Shown in pieces: positions 34,201 through 45,763 of a stretch of DNA of 64,000 nucleotides. This DNA comes from Brevipalpus yothersi. Its lineage: Eukaryota > Arthropoda > Arachnida > Trombidiformes > Tenuipalpidae. A program made the translations under genes and the position numbers. The stretch spans positions 62,001-126,000 of the forward strand of contig QZCP01000057.1 of assembly GCA_003956705.1 (NCBI GenBank), in the 5' to 3' direction. Under the pieces are notes generated by a model that was given only the letters and a program-made list of their open reading frames with translations, ran no database searches and was not told the origin of the DNA. Position 1 is the first letter of the stretch. Every line of letters starts with the position of its first letter.

Positions 34201-35510
34201 TTACAAGTGAATTAAATGCAGCTTATACCGCATTTTAAAATTGAAGGTCGATGGAAAATGAATCCTTTTCACAGAAATTAAATTGATAATCGCGACTTTC
34301 GGAAAAAGTCTGACAATCTCTGAAGAGAATTCTTCGAAAATTTTACACTCATCGGGATTCGCATCGTCGTATTCAACAAACCAAAATCCAAGAACTTTTC
34401 TATCATCAATTGGAAAATCCAGTCTCTGCTTGAATTCTGCCAACTCTTTTATAGAGAAGAAGTCTAGAGTCGCTGATTTTATTTTTTTCCCAGCAAATGC
34501 AACACTCAAAACTCTGCAAGGCCTGAGCCTAGAATTGGAACTTTGCTTGTAATAAGAAGGTGGGTGGTTAGATTTTCCATTGTTGAAATTCTCGCACAGT
34601 CCAGAAATATCAATGTTATTTTCTTCTGCAAATTTTTTCATTCTGAAGCAACAAACGTATATTCTACCCCTCAATCTCCAAAACTCAAAATCATAAGTAC
34701 AAAAACATATCAGTGCTTTGATAGGATAATTAGGATCAGTTGAATCTGGTGGACTGTAAGGACCGTAACTATCCCAATCAGTGATGATAATCTTATACCT
34801 TGTAGAAAATTGTTTGATATGAAGGGCAGTGAGTACTCTAATCTTACCACCTCCACATGAAATGAGGTCTGGCGATGGGAAAAATTGCTTGATGAAAGGA
34901 TGATTTTGACTCTCGTAGTTATAAATCAGAACAGAAGGATTGTTGATGATATTAAGTTTTTCACGAAGTTTGGGTTCATGATTTGTGAAGATGAAAGAAA
35001 AATATGGCTCCGTTGAACCTCCTTTAACTGAATAAACCATAGCTTTAGCTGCTTCGAGGAGCGTAGCTGGCTTTTCTTCGAGTCCAGGCCCATGAAAAAA
35101 AGACTGGCAAGCGAGACTATCGAATTCAGAGATTTTCTGCATCGATGTTTCCGTTCCTGGTCGATAAAGACCAAAATGATGGCCAATGATTTCATTTGGG
35201 ACGTCCTCTGTGTCAAAATCTCTGAGGAATATATCGATCGCTTAACAAGGATAAGGATAAGTTGAATAGCATTTAATAGGATCAATTATTTTAACGGAGA
35301 AAATACTTACCGACTGACAGCATATCTGAACAGACAATGGTAAACATCTAGGAATGGATAAAGATTGAGCCAACGTGAAGCCTCTTCATACCATGTTTTG
35401 CAAACAAGTCGACACTCACGAACTTGATCAAAATTCAGAAAATCGAATATTTTCTGTAGGATAAATGGATTTGACATTAAATCCTCCATGTTATACTGAT
35501 TTGAAATCAT
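34201..35510 (-). CDS. F-box protein with FBXO22-like C-terminal region, copy B, 2 exons, 406 aa
   Basis: Exons (minus) 35510-35311 and 35221-34201 join in frame. The F-box (about 8-50: FDFLNFDQVRECRLVCKTW) is followed by the same segments as copy A: FFHGPGLEEKPATLLEAAKA, TALHIKQFS, VLSVAFAGKKIKSATL, KVLGFWFVEY, FEEFSSEIVRLFPKV. The intron lies at the same place and phase as in copy A, so the pair arose by duplication. Divergence between the two is greater than between esterases 2 and 3, which flank them. It is probably an SCF substrate receptor. A block with E2F-like sites lies about 310-430 bp upstream of the ATG. Confidence 0.77.
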
Positions 35511-36195
35511 TTCAATAAGAATAATGGCACATTAATTGTTCGAGATAGGCAAACTCTTAAAGATATTTTTCACCAGTAGAGTCTAGAAGAAACAATTAAA
35601 GTAATGAAGACATATCCACATCGTTATGTTACTTCCTTCGTTGGTGTACGGATTGCACTCAAGTCAAGAGAGTTAGCTCTTTGAGGTGACCAACACAAGT
35701 TCAGATATATTCGAAATATTTTTCAAAACAATTGAATAAACTCATAAAAACTTGTAATACTTCGTGATTCAAAGTTTGTATTATTAATTATTGATTGTTG
35801 ATCAACAAGATAAACACACGAGACAAAATGAAAACATAAGTGAAGAAGAGCGCCAAAATGCTAATTCAAACATTTGAGTTTGCTCGAAGTTTCTTAACTG
35901 TTGATACTTTTTGAGCGCCAAAATTTTTCTCTGCAACTTCAACGATCATGATTGGAATAAATTTCTCGTTTCATGTGGGAGAAACTTTTCATTCCATCAA
36001 TCTTCTCAATTATCCCATAGTTTCTTAAATTTAACAAAAATTTGGCTATCTAAATACCACAGTATGGACCAATCAGTCGCATTTCGATGAGATCAGCGAT
36101 GAATGGACACCAACACCAACGACAACAGTGGAAAGTTCGCGTGTGATTGAATCTTACAATATCTTTATTATGATTCTCCTTTTTTGCTCTTAAAA
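35511..36195. other. Intergenic region holding copy 2 of the E2F-like repeat
   Basis: About 690 bp between the second F-box gene and esterase 3. Apart from the repeat at 35820-35942 nothing is recognised. Confidence 0.55.
35820..35942 (-). promoter_or_regulatory. Second copy of the paired GCGCCAAAA module
   Basis: GCGCCAAAA at 35850-35858 and 35915-35923, with TTTGAGTTTGCTCGAA between them. It aligns over about 120 bp with 21480-21600, including AAACACA...GA-AAAATGAAAA upstream of the first site. It stands upstream of the F-box copy B gene, in the same orientation relative to that gene as copy 1 to POLK. Confidence 0.6.
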
Positions 36196-37949
36196 TCAAT
36201 TTGGATTTAAAACTTGGAGAAAATTATTCCAATTGATGATACAAAAATCCAATTTATCGTGATGCATAACACCAACTTTTTTACTGTTCAATTCCATCAC
36301 ATAATTTCCTTCTTGTTTGGGACCAAGCGATGGCCAATCAGTCGTTCCTTGAGATGGAAGAGATCTATAAAAACGAACAGGAGGTGAATGTTGAAAACAG
36401 ATTGGCTATTTCAACAGGTACAAAAATTAAACATACCCTTTCATTGCAAAAGTGGTCCAAATTTCCATCATTTGACGGCTCAACTCATCGTCTGTTCGAT
36501 CATATAGGTCTGGATTGCGGAATGGATCTCCAAAAACGAATGGAAGATCATCCGTATGACATGGTCCTAGATCGGGAATTTTCATGCAAATAGGAAGTGA
36601 ATCCTTAGGTTTTTGAGTGTGGATATAAGCATAAACTTGTGCTTCCTGAGTAGCATTCGCAATGGACCCAGCGAATACATAAGTTGGACACTTGAAGATC
36701 AGATCATCGGCAAATTCCCACAAAGCATGCTTCAGATAATCAGAACTTTCGTGTTCATGAGGTTTCAGGTAATTATCGACGAAAAAGTCAGTTGATTGAT
36801 TTCTTGTGAAAAATTTAACTGCACCAACAGCTTTATCATATGTTACGTTTCCAAATAAAAGAGATTCATCATAAAAAGCCAAATATATGGCTCCATCATT
36901 TTTTTCCGTTCCGACTAATAGATTTTTGCCTGTGTTGAAACTTCCTCCTTGAATTGCTTGGGAAGTTGAATAAGGCAAAATATCATCTCCAGTGGTCGGC
37001 TGGAATGGACCTATCAAATTGCCAATTCTCTTGTTCAGATCATCTGCATCAAGGTTTTGAAGACATTGAAGAGTGCTGGACGACAGATCACAACCAACAT
37101 CTTCAATTAATTTCTTGGACACAGTAATTGTCTCATTCCGTTGACTCTCTCCTCTCCATAAAGCTCCACTTTCCATGATGGCATTTGTGAAAAGTTTAGT
37201 TGATGCTTGTGATATCATGTGGACACCAACAGACATTGAGCCAGCACTTTCTCCGAAAATTGTAACTCTGTTTGAATCACCAGCAAACAGGTAGATATTT
37301 TCCTGGACCCATTGAAGAGCAAAAATTTGATCACGAAATCCTAAGTTTGACTGTATATCAGGAACAACATCACCTCCAGGATAGAAGAAACCAAAAGGTC
37401 CCAGACGATAGTTGAAGCTCACGAGAACAACGTTAAACAGGGGTACCAATGGATTTGGACCAAGTTTACCAACCAAATCTCCAGAGCCTCCCACAAAACC
37501 GCCACCATGGATATAGACCATTACTGGTAAATTTTCTTGCTTGTAGTACGATGTCTCAGTGACGAAAACATTGATGAACAGACAATCTTCACTCTGATCC
37601 TTTTGAGTTGAGCTAGATGAGAAATACTCGTTGGTTATATAACAAGAACAAAAAATCATCGGAAGAATACTTACTTTTCCAACTGCATACAAATTGGTCC
37701 ATATTCTGTTGCATCGTAAGTTATCACCCATGGATCGGGTTTTGTAGGTGGCATGAATCGATTTCCATTTATTGGAGCTTTCGCATAAGGAATACCTTTA
37801 TATTCTAGCACGTTTACACCACGATATTGAGTAACACTTCCTTGGACCGGACCATAAGTAGTCTGTATCGTTGGAGCTTTATACTTTCCGTTTACCGCTA
37901 TGCTTAACGAAATTGAAAGAAAAGCAATCAAATTCACTGAAAAGTTCAT
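36196..37949 (-). CDS. Carboxyl/cholinesterase 3, secreted, 3 exons, 539 aa
   Basis: Exons (minus) 37949-37675, 37612-36437 and 36364-36196 join in frame. The signal peptide core is FSVNLIAFLSISLSIAVNG. Active-site parts are HGGGF, FGESAGSMSVG, EKNDGAIY (Asp acid position) and CHTDDLPFVFG. Long stretches, for example around 37440-37610, are nearly base-for-base identical to esterase 2 (28940-29110), intron included, while exon 1 and the C-terminal exon differ more. That uneven pattern suggests recent duplication or gene conversion. The C-terminus is short (ends QVLNPN). Confidence 0.93.
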
Positions 37950-39006
37950 ACTTATACTCAGAAAATCAGTGGATTACTGATATCAAGTCACTTCAAATAC
38001 TATCTGTTGAATGAGGTTGGCGAAGTTTTCAAGACCTTGCAGCAAATTTTCTATTCGAATGATTAGAATTCTCAGTTTGCAAAATTCTTTTGCAATAAAA
38101 CCTCAAAAGAGGCGTATTTTGTCTCCTAGAAACTATCAAAAAACTTGTTTTCATTTTTTCAGCATCTCGAATTCTTTAGTAATCAAGTATGATATCCTCC
38201 AGCACAATGGAATACTTTGCTCAGAGTTAACCATAGCAACTAGAATTCTGGGAAAAAACTTTTGGAGCAACAGATTTTATCAATAAATTAGGTGGAAAGA
38301 CGTATTTTGAAAGAGAAATTCAGGGTTAGAAAAACAATTCAAAACTGACAAGTGAACAAATTTATGGTTCCTCAGTGACAAATTTGAGAGGGAAATCTTA
38401 TCATCATTGTTCTTCAACTCTGTCCGTTATCTTCTCTGAAATCATATAGAAGTCCGATCTTGGTCTGCTCAAATGTCGGGGTTCCTTAGAAAATTCTCGA
38501 TCAAAAAACTTGGCCTAAAATTAGAAAATTTGACTCACTGATTACTCGCACCTGAAGTAGGGGTGAAATAATAATTCAGAGAATATTCAGAACTCTCTGA
38601 GAACAGTATGAAATCATGTTCAATGATAGTATGATCAAATTGAAACAGAAAAGTGGAAATTTCAGAAATTTCTGATATTCTTCTGAGAAGACTATTCTAA
38701 GAAGTTCAACTGTGGGTAAGCTCCATATAAAGGTGAGTTTGTAAAAGATTCTCATAAGTTATGTTCTATAAAAAGAGTCAAAGAAATCGATAAGATTGAG
38801 AATCACACCAAATTTTTGTATTAATAATATTCTCGTTTTGAGCACTTTACTGAATCTCACCAGAAAAGTGACTTTATTTTTTGTTGATTATCGAAGTCAG
38901 CCTTGACAATTGACAAATTTCATTTTCATTTAAGTAGACTATCAAGCAAATTATGGATTGAATGATTTTGAATCATAATTTATCGAAAAATTAGCTGATC
39001 AAAACT
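37950..39006. other. Intergenic region, nothing recognised
   Basis: About 1.06 kb between esterase 3 and the lipocalin; only short random frames. Confidence 0.5.
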
Positions 39007-40195
39007 TTAACCCCCACGACATTTATCTTGATCCACAAGTTTCATTGCTTTGGGTGGGATTGCAAGTTGATCCTCCATGACTCTCAGTGCCTTATATCCT
39101 GTAGCTAGGTCCATTTTTGGCCATCTTGAGTAGAGTGAAACTTCCTCTGGAAGATATAAATTAAAATTGGATCAAATTATCAATGCATAGAATCAAAATT
39201 CGAACTAACCCATTTTCCAGAGGCCATACATTTCGACGCAACTATGGATGAGAACATGATCTGATCCCACATCAACAACAGTGAAAGGAACTTCTTGCAT
39301 CTCTGAAGTCCAAAACATCGTAATTATTATGCTAGAAATTTGTGGAATATCTTCTTTTTATCAATATTTTTCAGAGCCAAACTCACCGTTTGTAAATCTT
39401 ACGGCCATAACATGAGGATTCTCAGGATCTCGAAGGAATCCATAAGCAATTTCGGATACGGTTTTGTTCCTTTCGATGGAAAAATATGCCAATCATTAAC
39501 AAATTGCTTAGATTGAAAATTACTGTAACTGAGTCAATGGTTCTCAAATCCACGAAGGTTAGATCCGTTTCTCAGGATCTGCTTTCGAAGGCAATTAAGA
39601 TAAATCTCCATGGTAAAGCAATAAAGAGGCTGTAAAACTTCAAGAAATTGTTCGAAGATCCGTGCTCGAAGAAGTAATCATCTACAAATTATAGTACTAC
39701 TTCTCAGGGGAGTATTTCATGAAGCCTAACTTCAAAGTTCTAACGTTGAAATTTTCTCACAAAATAATATGAGTTTACCATACTCACTCAGAATCTTGTC
39801 CCATTGTGGTCATTCGAATTGAGCTTGCTTCACCGGGCATTATGGTCTGAATAACACATTTTTCAATCTTTCTAGGCTGAGGATCTCTCATAATTTCGTA
39901 CCAAGTTCCCATAAGCTAATTTTTGTGAATGGTTAGGAGAGATAATTACAGAATTGAATGCAGAATATTCGAGAATTTCAGCTCATTCAAATTGATATAA
40001 ATTTAGGTTAAGATCACTATTCAATTGTTATGGTTGAAGAAGCAAATATATACAATTTGTTTCTCTTACCTTGCTCATATTGAATCCTTCTGGTGGAGGT
40101 GGAATCGGTGGACAGTAAACTTCAGGATCTTCTTCAGCGTGACTAAGGCCGAAGAATGCCACTGATACAAGAAGCATATGGATCAATTTGGTCAT
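39007..40195 (-). CDS. Lipocalin, apolipoprotein-D-like, secreted, 5 exons, 189 aa
   Basis: Exons (minus) 40195-40070, 39915-39788, 39469-39387, 39302-39210 and 39146-39007 join in frame; no exon exceeds 50 codons. A signal peptide (MTKLIHMLLVSVAFFGLSHA) precedes VYCPPIPPPP and then the first lipocalin motif GTWYEI (Gly45-X-Trp47), as in ApoD. Cysteines at KCVIQT and HSCVEMYG fit the strand disulphide pattern, and SLYSRWP supplies the third conserved motif (Arg). The family forms an eight-stranded barrel that binds small hydrophobic ligands. The protein ends DQDKCRGG. The ligand is unknown. This is the rightmost gene of the minus-strand cluster. Confidence 0.85.
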
Positions 40196-40311
40196 CTTGG
40201 AGATCACAAATAATTAAAATTTGATGAATGAAGAGAGAAAATTCAGCTCAAATAGTCATCCAAATCACAAAAGACTTCAGAATGCGTAAAAAAATGAGAT
40301 AAATCGCCCTC

Positions 40312-40319
40312 TTATATAC
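40312..40319 (-). promoter_or_regulatory. TATA box of the lipocalin gene
   Basis: Complement reads TGTATATAAG, about 120 bp upstream of the lipocalin ATG; it would give a 5'UTR near 90 nt. Confidence 0.55.
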
Positions 40320-41041
40320 ACTGCCTCACCATAATAGCGCTTTTATTAGTGTGCTCGGAGTAATCAATCATGTATATATATTTGACAATATTAGTTCCTT
40401 GAATGACAATCACTGATTCTCATCTGATGAATGCAATACTTTTTTCACCGTTATCTACCTGAGAATCATTCTTGATCTTTCCACTGATCATTATCTTGAT
40501 ATGGTTGATGAAAAAAGTATTTGTGCACATTTTTATGTCCTATAATCATCTTCCAACGAATGAACCAGTTAACACTAGCTACTGATGATGAGATGTCAAT
40601 TGACGTTGCAAGAAATAATGAGATATATATATTTTTCCATCCCTCTGAACAAAAACCGTTACTCATGGAATCTTTTCACACAATCTTTGATTTCCATTAT
40701 CATTATGGTAGAAGTGGAGGTGGATAGGTGGAGAGAAAATGAGAGGGCATATAGATCAGGATTGAAGGTACAGATTTTCTGTGGAGATTATTTGGTATTA
40801 TCACCATCATGTCACGAGAATGGTAAAGAAGAGAGAAAGAGAAAAAACAGAGGCATTTTCTTGATTACCAGTAGCACTTATGGGTTTGATTATATGATGA
40901 CATCTTGTATGTGTGTGTATATTAGTTTTTTATTAGTTTGTAATTAATCTGATACGATTTTAATTCCTCAAAATTTGCTATTGTTTGTTTGTTCTTACGA
41001 TTGTTACTTTTGGGCATATTTTTTGATCAATTTTTTTCTTG
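40320..41041. other. Region between lipocalin and the STIM coding exons
   Basis: About 720 bp where the luminal and membrane exons of STIM would be expected if the gene were complete and compact. Translating it gives no EF-hand pair, SAM domain or transmembrane helix. A frame at 40521-40727 has a vague acidic segment only. Confidence 0.5.
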
Positions 41042-44000
41042 ATGAATCTTGATCAATCGAGAGCCAAAGTTTTGGATGACATAGAATCACTTCACAGAGT
41101 AGGGAATCGATTGAATGAATTACAAAATGAGTTGGAAAAAGGGCAACAAGAAAGATTGGAACAAGGAGATTGTTTTTCTAATGCCAATAATTGTTCAAGT
41201 CCGAAAAATGGTAATACAACAGTTCAGTTCATCAATCGAATAGTAGTTATTCCTTTTTTCATAATTTATACCAGATAAAAATAAATCACCAGGACCGTCC
41301 ATCAAAATGGTCACCATAGTGTCCGGTAATTCGTCCCCAACCAGTTCATCATCAAGCTCTAATTCACCGATTTCTGACACTGATCAGAACAAACAGTCAA
41401 TATCACAGCATCTAATCAATCGACATCGACCAAAGTATCAAACGAACAAAGATGAAATAACACATTATCGTTTTCATCAATTAGAGGAAGAACTGAAAGT
41501 GACCCGAGAGCGGCTTATCAGAGCCGAAAATTCATTGGCCATCAAGAAGTGGTCAGCTCCTCATCAACTTCAATTATGGTTACAATTAACTTATGAACTC
41601 GAGCTGGCGAATTGTATCGCGAAGCGTCAAGCAGCTGAAGCTCAATTGATTGCTGCTAAAGATGGTGTGAGTACAACTTTTTGCAAACACTTAGACACAC
41701 CGTACTTAGATGCTTTTTGAATGCTTACGAAAGTTTTAATCAATCCTCAAGCGATATTATACTAAATTGGTTTAGTTTAGCGTGAATACGATTGTCCTAA
41801 CTGATTAAAACCATTCAGAACCCTATCTTATCGGTGAACACTATCGTATTCATCCTAAGCCAAACCACTGTACTTTGCAGTGTGATAAACTCCGGCGGAA
41901 ACGGTCAAGCTTTTTGGGCTCTTTTCGAGTTGCTCATGGCTCATCCATCGACGATGTAGATGGTAAGATAGTGCAAGCAAAACGAGCTCTATCAGAAGTG
42001 ACCAAAGAATTGAAGGAACGTCTCCATCGATGGCAACAGATTGAAAATCTGTGTGGATTCAATATTGTTAGTAACAAAGGTTTACCCCATATACAAGCTG
42101 AATTATTTGCAGGGGGTAGCAATTCTCATAGTACCAATGAATTGGCCGATTTATCTGGAGCTAGTGATGTGGACACAACGGCTAGTGGAACTGGTATGAC
42201 CCATGAAATCGAAGCAAATGATTATTCGGATGTTTTCGGTCTTCATCGAAGTAAGTTTTTTCAATGGTTGATCATTTTTATGAGAGATTAGATCTTTCGA
42301 ATGTTTTACTTCTCTTGCTTTAGTAGAAATTACTACTTTAGCAAAACCTAAAAGAATAAACACTCACATTTTTTATGTTTTTTCATCTTCTCTTGAAGCT
42401 TCAAGTTTTGCTAGATCAAGTTTCCGTCGATCAATTCGATCAAATCACTCATTTGATAGATCAGCATGCTTAGAGCCTCCATCGAGTCCTCGTCATCTGA
42501 CATCCAATAAAAAGGTGAGTAAACATTCTCATCAACTAACAATCAGAAACATTTCCCATAGAAGCTACAGTTTGTAGCTTTATTCGGTAATTTTCGATTC
42601 TCATAGTCGACAGCTTACCTTATAATGCTTGTGATGACATTTTTCTGATTTTAGTCATCAAATACGTTTCTCGATTAAAATCAAAATCATGGCATTTTGA
42701 ATATCCATGAGTCCGTACTATGGATAATATTGTTTTTTATTCAACTTGTTTTTATCAGGATCAATAGTGCATTCGTTCGAATTTTGATCTAAGCACTCTC
42801 TATCTATCATATGATGCTTCATTCTGCTTTTTGCTTCACTTGGCAAGCTGGATCTGTTAGGCAGAACCTTGGTTGTTAATATGCTTACGTATTGTCATTA
42901 ACATTACCTAGAATACTAAGTCCATGTAATTGGTCTAATTATCTAAAGGTACACATATTGTTAGATAATTCTCTTCGTGGAATCATTTTTTATTGCTTTC
43001 GCCCAGGTGATTTATCTCTTTTGTTCGGGGCCCTTTCCTCTGAGTAAATGATAAATCTTTCATGAAGTTTTTGCAAAAAAAGAAATAGAAGAGAAAAAAA
43101 AATTTCCAGTGAGCTACTTTTAGAACTTCATTGGAATCTGTAGATGTTTTTTCTCCTCGAATACATTTATTACTCTTATAGAAGGAGAGTGTTTACTGGG
43201 AAAGATAAGAAAAAATTAGAAATTAGAAATTGATTATGTGAGGAGCATTTGAAATCCCTAAAATCTAATCCGATAATTTTGATAACTGTTTATGTATTGG
43301 ATGGCAGAATTATGCTTTCAAATTAATATTAATACCCTCCTAGGATGATGATGGCCAAGATTCAACTGGATTTGGAGACTATAATTTGGGAACTTTTGAT
43401 TTTCAATCCAATCAAAACGTATCACACTATCCAGCGATAAACTGGTGAGTTGAGATTCAATTCTTGTACGGCCAAAGACACATGATTAAGCAATCCATGT
43501 AGTCCATATTCTGCGAGATATACACACAAAGATCTTCTCAAGAAGGTGAATTGATCTTTCAACCCATCCATGGTTCGAGTAAAAATTTTAGGCTTTTGCT
43601 CCTCGACAATCAGCCCATTCCCTCTGAGTTTTTGAGATGTTTTTCTCACAATGTCAGAATAAACGTTAAAATAGCCACGAACATAGTGTAGATCTCACTT
43701 TCTGTATGCTTTATATTTTTCAGCTCACTCATGTCACCAGATAATTCTATCACAATCAATCCTCCATTACTCTCCCCTCGGCATCGTCGAACATGGAGCT
43801 CTATCAGAAGGCATCCAAGACGTCGAAATCCTCCATCAACTGACCCACAATTTGATGGCCGAACTCTAGGATCAGAGAAATCATTTTCTCTCAGCCTTCT
43901 TGGAACAGAGTTCAGTGAGACTACAAGAACTAGCAGTAGACTGACCAGAAATAAACCCATAGGACAAGTGATACCATCCCGAACAATACGGAAACATCCA

Positions 44001-44615
44001 TCAAGATCAGATCAGCATTCATTTGAATGTGAGCCCAACCCATCAGCCATCAGAGCAACTGATCCTAGCATTAAAAGTGATCAAGTCGATGAGACAATTT
44101 TAGTTGGAAGTGAAAATGATATGACGTTCAAAACCGAACAGTTAGTCCTAAATGATATCAACCCTGGAAAAGGCAGTTATGCAAAAAAGGAAGAAAATCA
44201 AGATAAAACTGATAAATTGAGGGATAAAATTTTCAAATCACATGAATTACACCCAAAAAGTGGCAAAAATCAAGTATTTGCAGATAACAAGATGGATTGC
44301 ATTAAAATTCTTGAGAGTCAACTAGAACAAGAAGCTTTGGCGAGTACGAGTCAAAACTTATCAAGATCCGAGCCATGTGTTAGCAATGAAAATTCCGATG
44401 ATGCAATTGATTCTGATCATTTGAAGTCTTCAGGAGAAAAAGAGAGGCCATCGATTGATGGAAACGATCCTAATAAAACGGAAATTTTGGGTCCAAATTC
44501 TCTCTCTCACAGTCGAGAGAAAACCCGAAAAGTTTGGTTGGATTATCTGAGAAGTGCCCGAAAGCCCCTAGCCTTTTTAGCCTTTTTCACTCACAAAAAA
44601 ATTCGAAAGAGTTGA
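41042..44615 (+). CDS. Stim: STIM cytosolic region (CC1, SOAR/CAD, tail), 6 exons, 679 aa, no EF-SAM or TM found
   Basis: Exons 41042-41210, 41275-41666, 41881-42250, 42399-42514, 43344-43444 and 43724-44615 join in frame. STIM proteins sense ER calcium and gate Orai channels through the SOAR/CAD domain. Seen here: start of coiled coil 1 (SRAKVLDDIESLHR), then EELKVTRERLIRAENSL, then SOAR (about 150-262) with LQLWLQLTYELE, FRVAHGSSIDDVDGKI and LKERLHRWQQIENLCGF, all very close to animal STIM. A long Ser-rich tail follows, ending in basic residues (FFTHKKIRKS), the place of the lipid-binding polybasic tail. The first ATG falls exactly where STIM leaves the membrane. The luminal EF-hand/SAM part and TM helix are absent from the 840 bp upstream. 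Either 5' exons lie further away or the gene is truncated. Confidence 0.9.
42515..43343 (+). other. Largest STIM intron, nothing recognised inside
   Basis: 829-bp intron with GTGAGT donor and CCTCCTAG acceptor; no nested gene seen. Confidence 0.7.
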
Positions 44616-45196
44616 CGATTCCCTGGAGTTCCGAAACTGAAGCTCAGTTCTTAGTCTCTATAGAATAGTATTCAGATAGATCAGCCAAAAATCATCTGCT
44701 AATTTGAATAAATGAAAGGTGAGTCAAATGAGTCAACAAACCTCTGAGTTTGAAGTCAAATCCTGGAAGTGACGAAATTCCCATCAACTCATCATTTCCA
44801 AATACAGTTGTAATTCTTAATGGATTCTTTGACGACTGTTCAACGAAAATTTGTCTAGCAGGTAATCGAATTTTCGTATTTCCAGCCTTTATCTAACATT
44901 GACTTGAATTTTTCTGTCTCATAGATTTCACTCATGATCATTCACAGATCCGAAAATTCGATTTCTATATTCTGAGTTATATCTCAAGAATGAATAAACT
45001 CAGTCAAATGAGGAGAATTTCCGTAACTTGGTTACCTGGCATATATTCAAAACAAAAAATCGACAATCTCATGGGTTAAGTTTAGAGATTAGAAATGGAA
45101 TCATGTGTGGAAGCATGATAGGATACTTTGACAGTCACCTCCATTTAAAAGTCAAGATTTCTCAGCATCTTAATGAATTTGTGATCCAATTCGTAC
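44616..45196. other. Intergenic region, nothing recognised
   Basis: 580 bp between STIM and the IFT27-like gene on the same strand. Confidence 0.55.
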
Positions 45197-45763
45197 ATGT
45201 TGAAGGCTGTACTTATGAGTGTAATCCAGTGTAGAGCAGTGGTTTTAGGAGATAAAGCCGTTGGTAAAACCAGCATCTTGAACTGTTTACTTGGCTATCC
45301 AATTCCATTTTCGAAAAGATATTTGATGACCAAAGGAGTGTCTATATGTTCAAAATCTTTGAAAGTTTCCAAGCATCGAGATGAGATCATTGAAATTCAT
45401 TTCTATGACTTCTCTGGGCGTGTATCACTCTACGGAAGCTTGATGAAAAGTCTTTGGAAGAATGATATCTCCATGGTAATCGGAGTACTCGATGTAACTC
45501 GAGAAGATTCTTTTCAAAATCTTCTCAATCTAATCAGCGATTTCACTAAACAAGGTAACAATCGTAAAGAATCCGTTACGGGAATAATTCTTGGAAACAA
45601 ATGTGATCTGGTTGAGCAACGAATAGTTTCTTCAGAAGATATTACTCAAAGTGCGAAGAAACTCAGGATGGGTTATTTCGATTGCAGTGCGAAAGAGAAC
45701 ATCGGTGTGGAAGATGCTTTCAATCATCTTGCAAGAACATGGTTCGAAACGAAGGTAGCATGA
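45197..45763 (+). CDS. IFT27: IFT27/RABL4-like small GTPase, single exon, up to 188 aa
   Basis: Ras-like G domain with P-loop GDKAVGKT, DFSGR at the switch-II position, GNKCDL (G4) and CSAKE (G5). Segments PFSKRYLMTKGVSICSKSL and SLWKNDISMVIGVLDVT align with IFT27 (FQKSYTLTTGMD..., KLWESPNVLCLVYDVT). As in IFT27 there is no catalytic Gln after DxxG and no C-terminal prenylation cysteines. IFT27 is part of intraflagellar transport complex B and acts with the BBSome in cilia; in arthropods this means sensory neurons or sperm. ATG 45197 is the first; the second at 45215 (MSVIQCRAVV) aligns better with the family start. Convergent with l(2)gl. Confidence 0.78.
   Translation: MLKAVLMSVIQCRAVVLGDKAVGKTSILNCLLGYPIPFSKRYLMTKGVSICSKSLKVSKHRDEIIEIHFYDFSGRVSLYGSLMKSLWKNDISMVIGVLDVTREDSFQNLLNLISDFTKQGNNRKESVTGIILGNKCDLVEQRIVSSEDITQSAKKLRMGYFDCSAKENIGVEDAFNHLARTWFETKVA

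Noticed and set aside
40521..40727. Possible STIM EF-hand (an acidic TDDEMSIDV segment)
   Set aside because: Only a loose match; loop oxygens and flanking helices are not conserved and no SAM domain follows.
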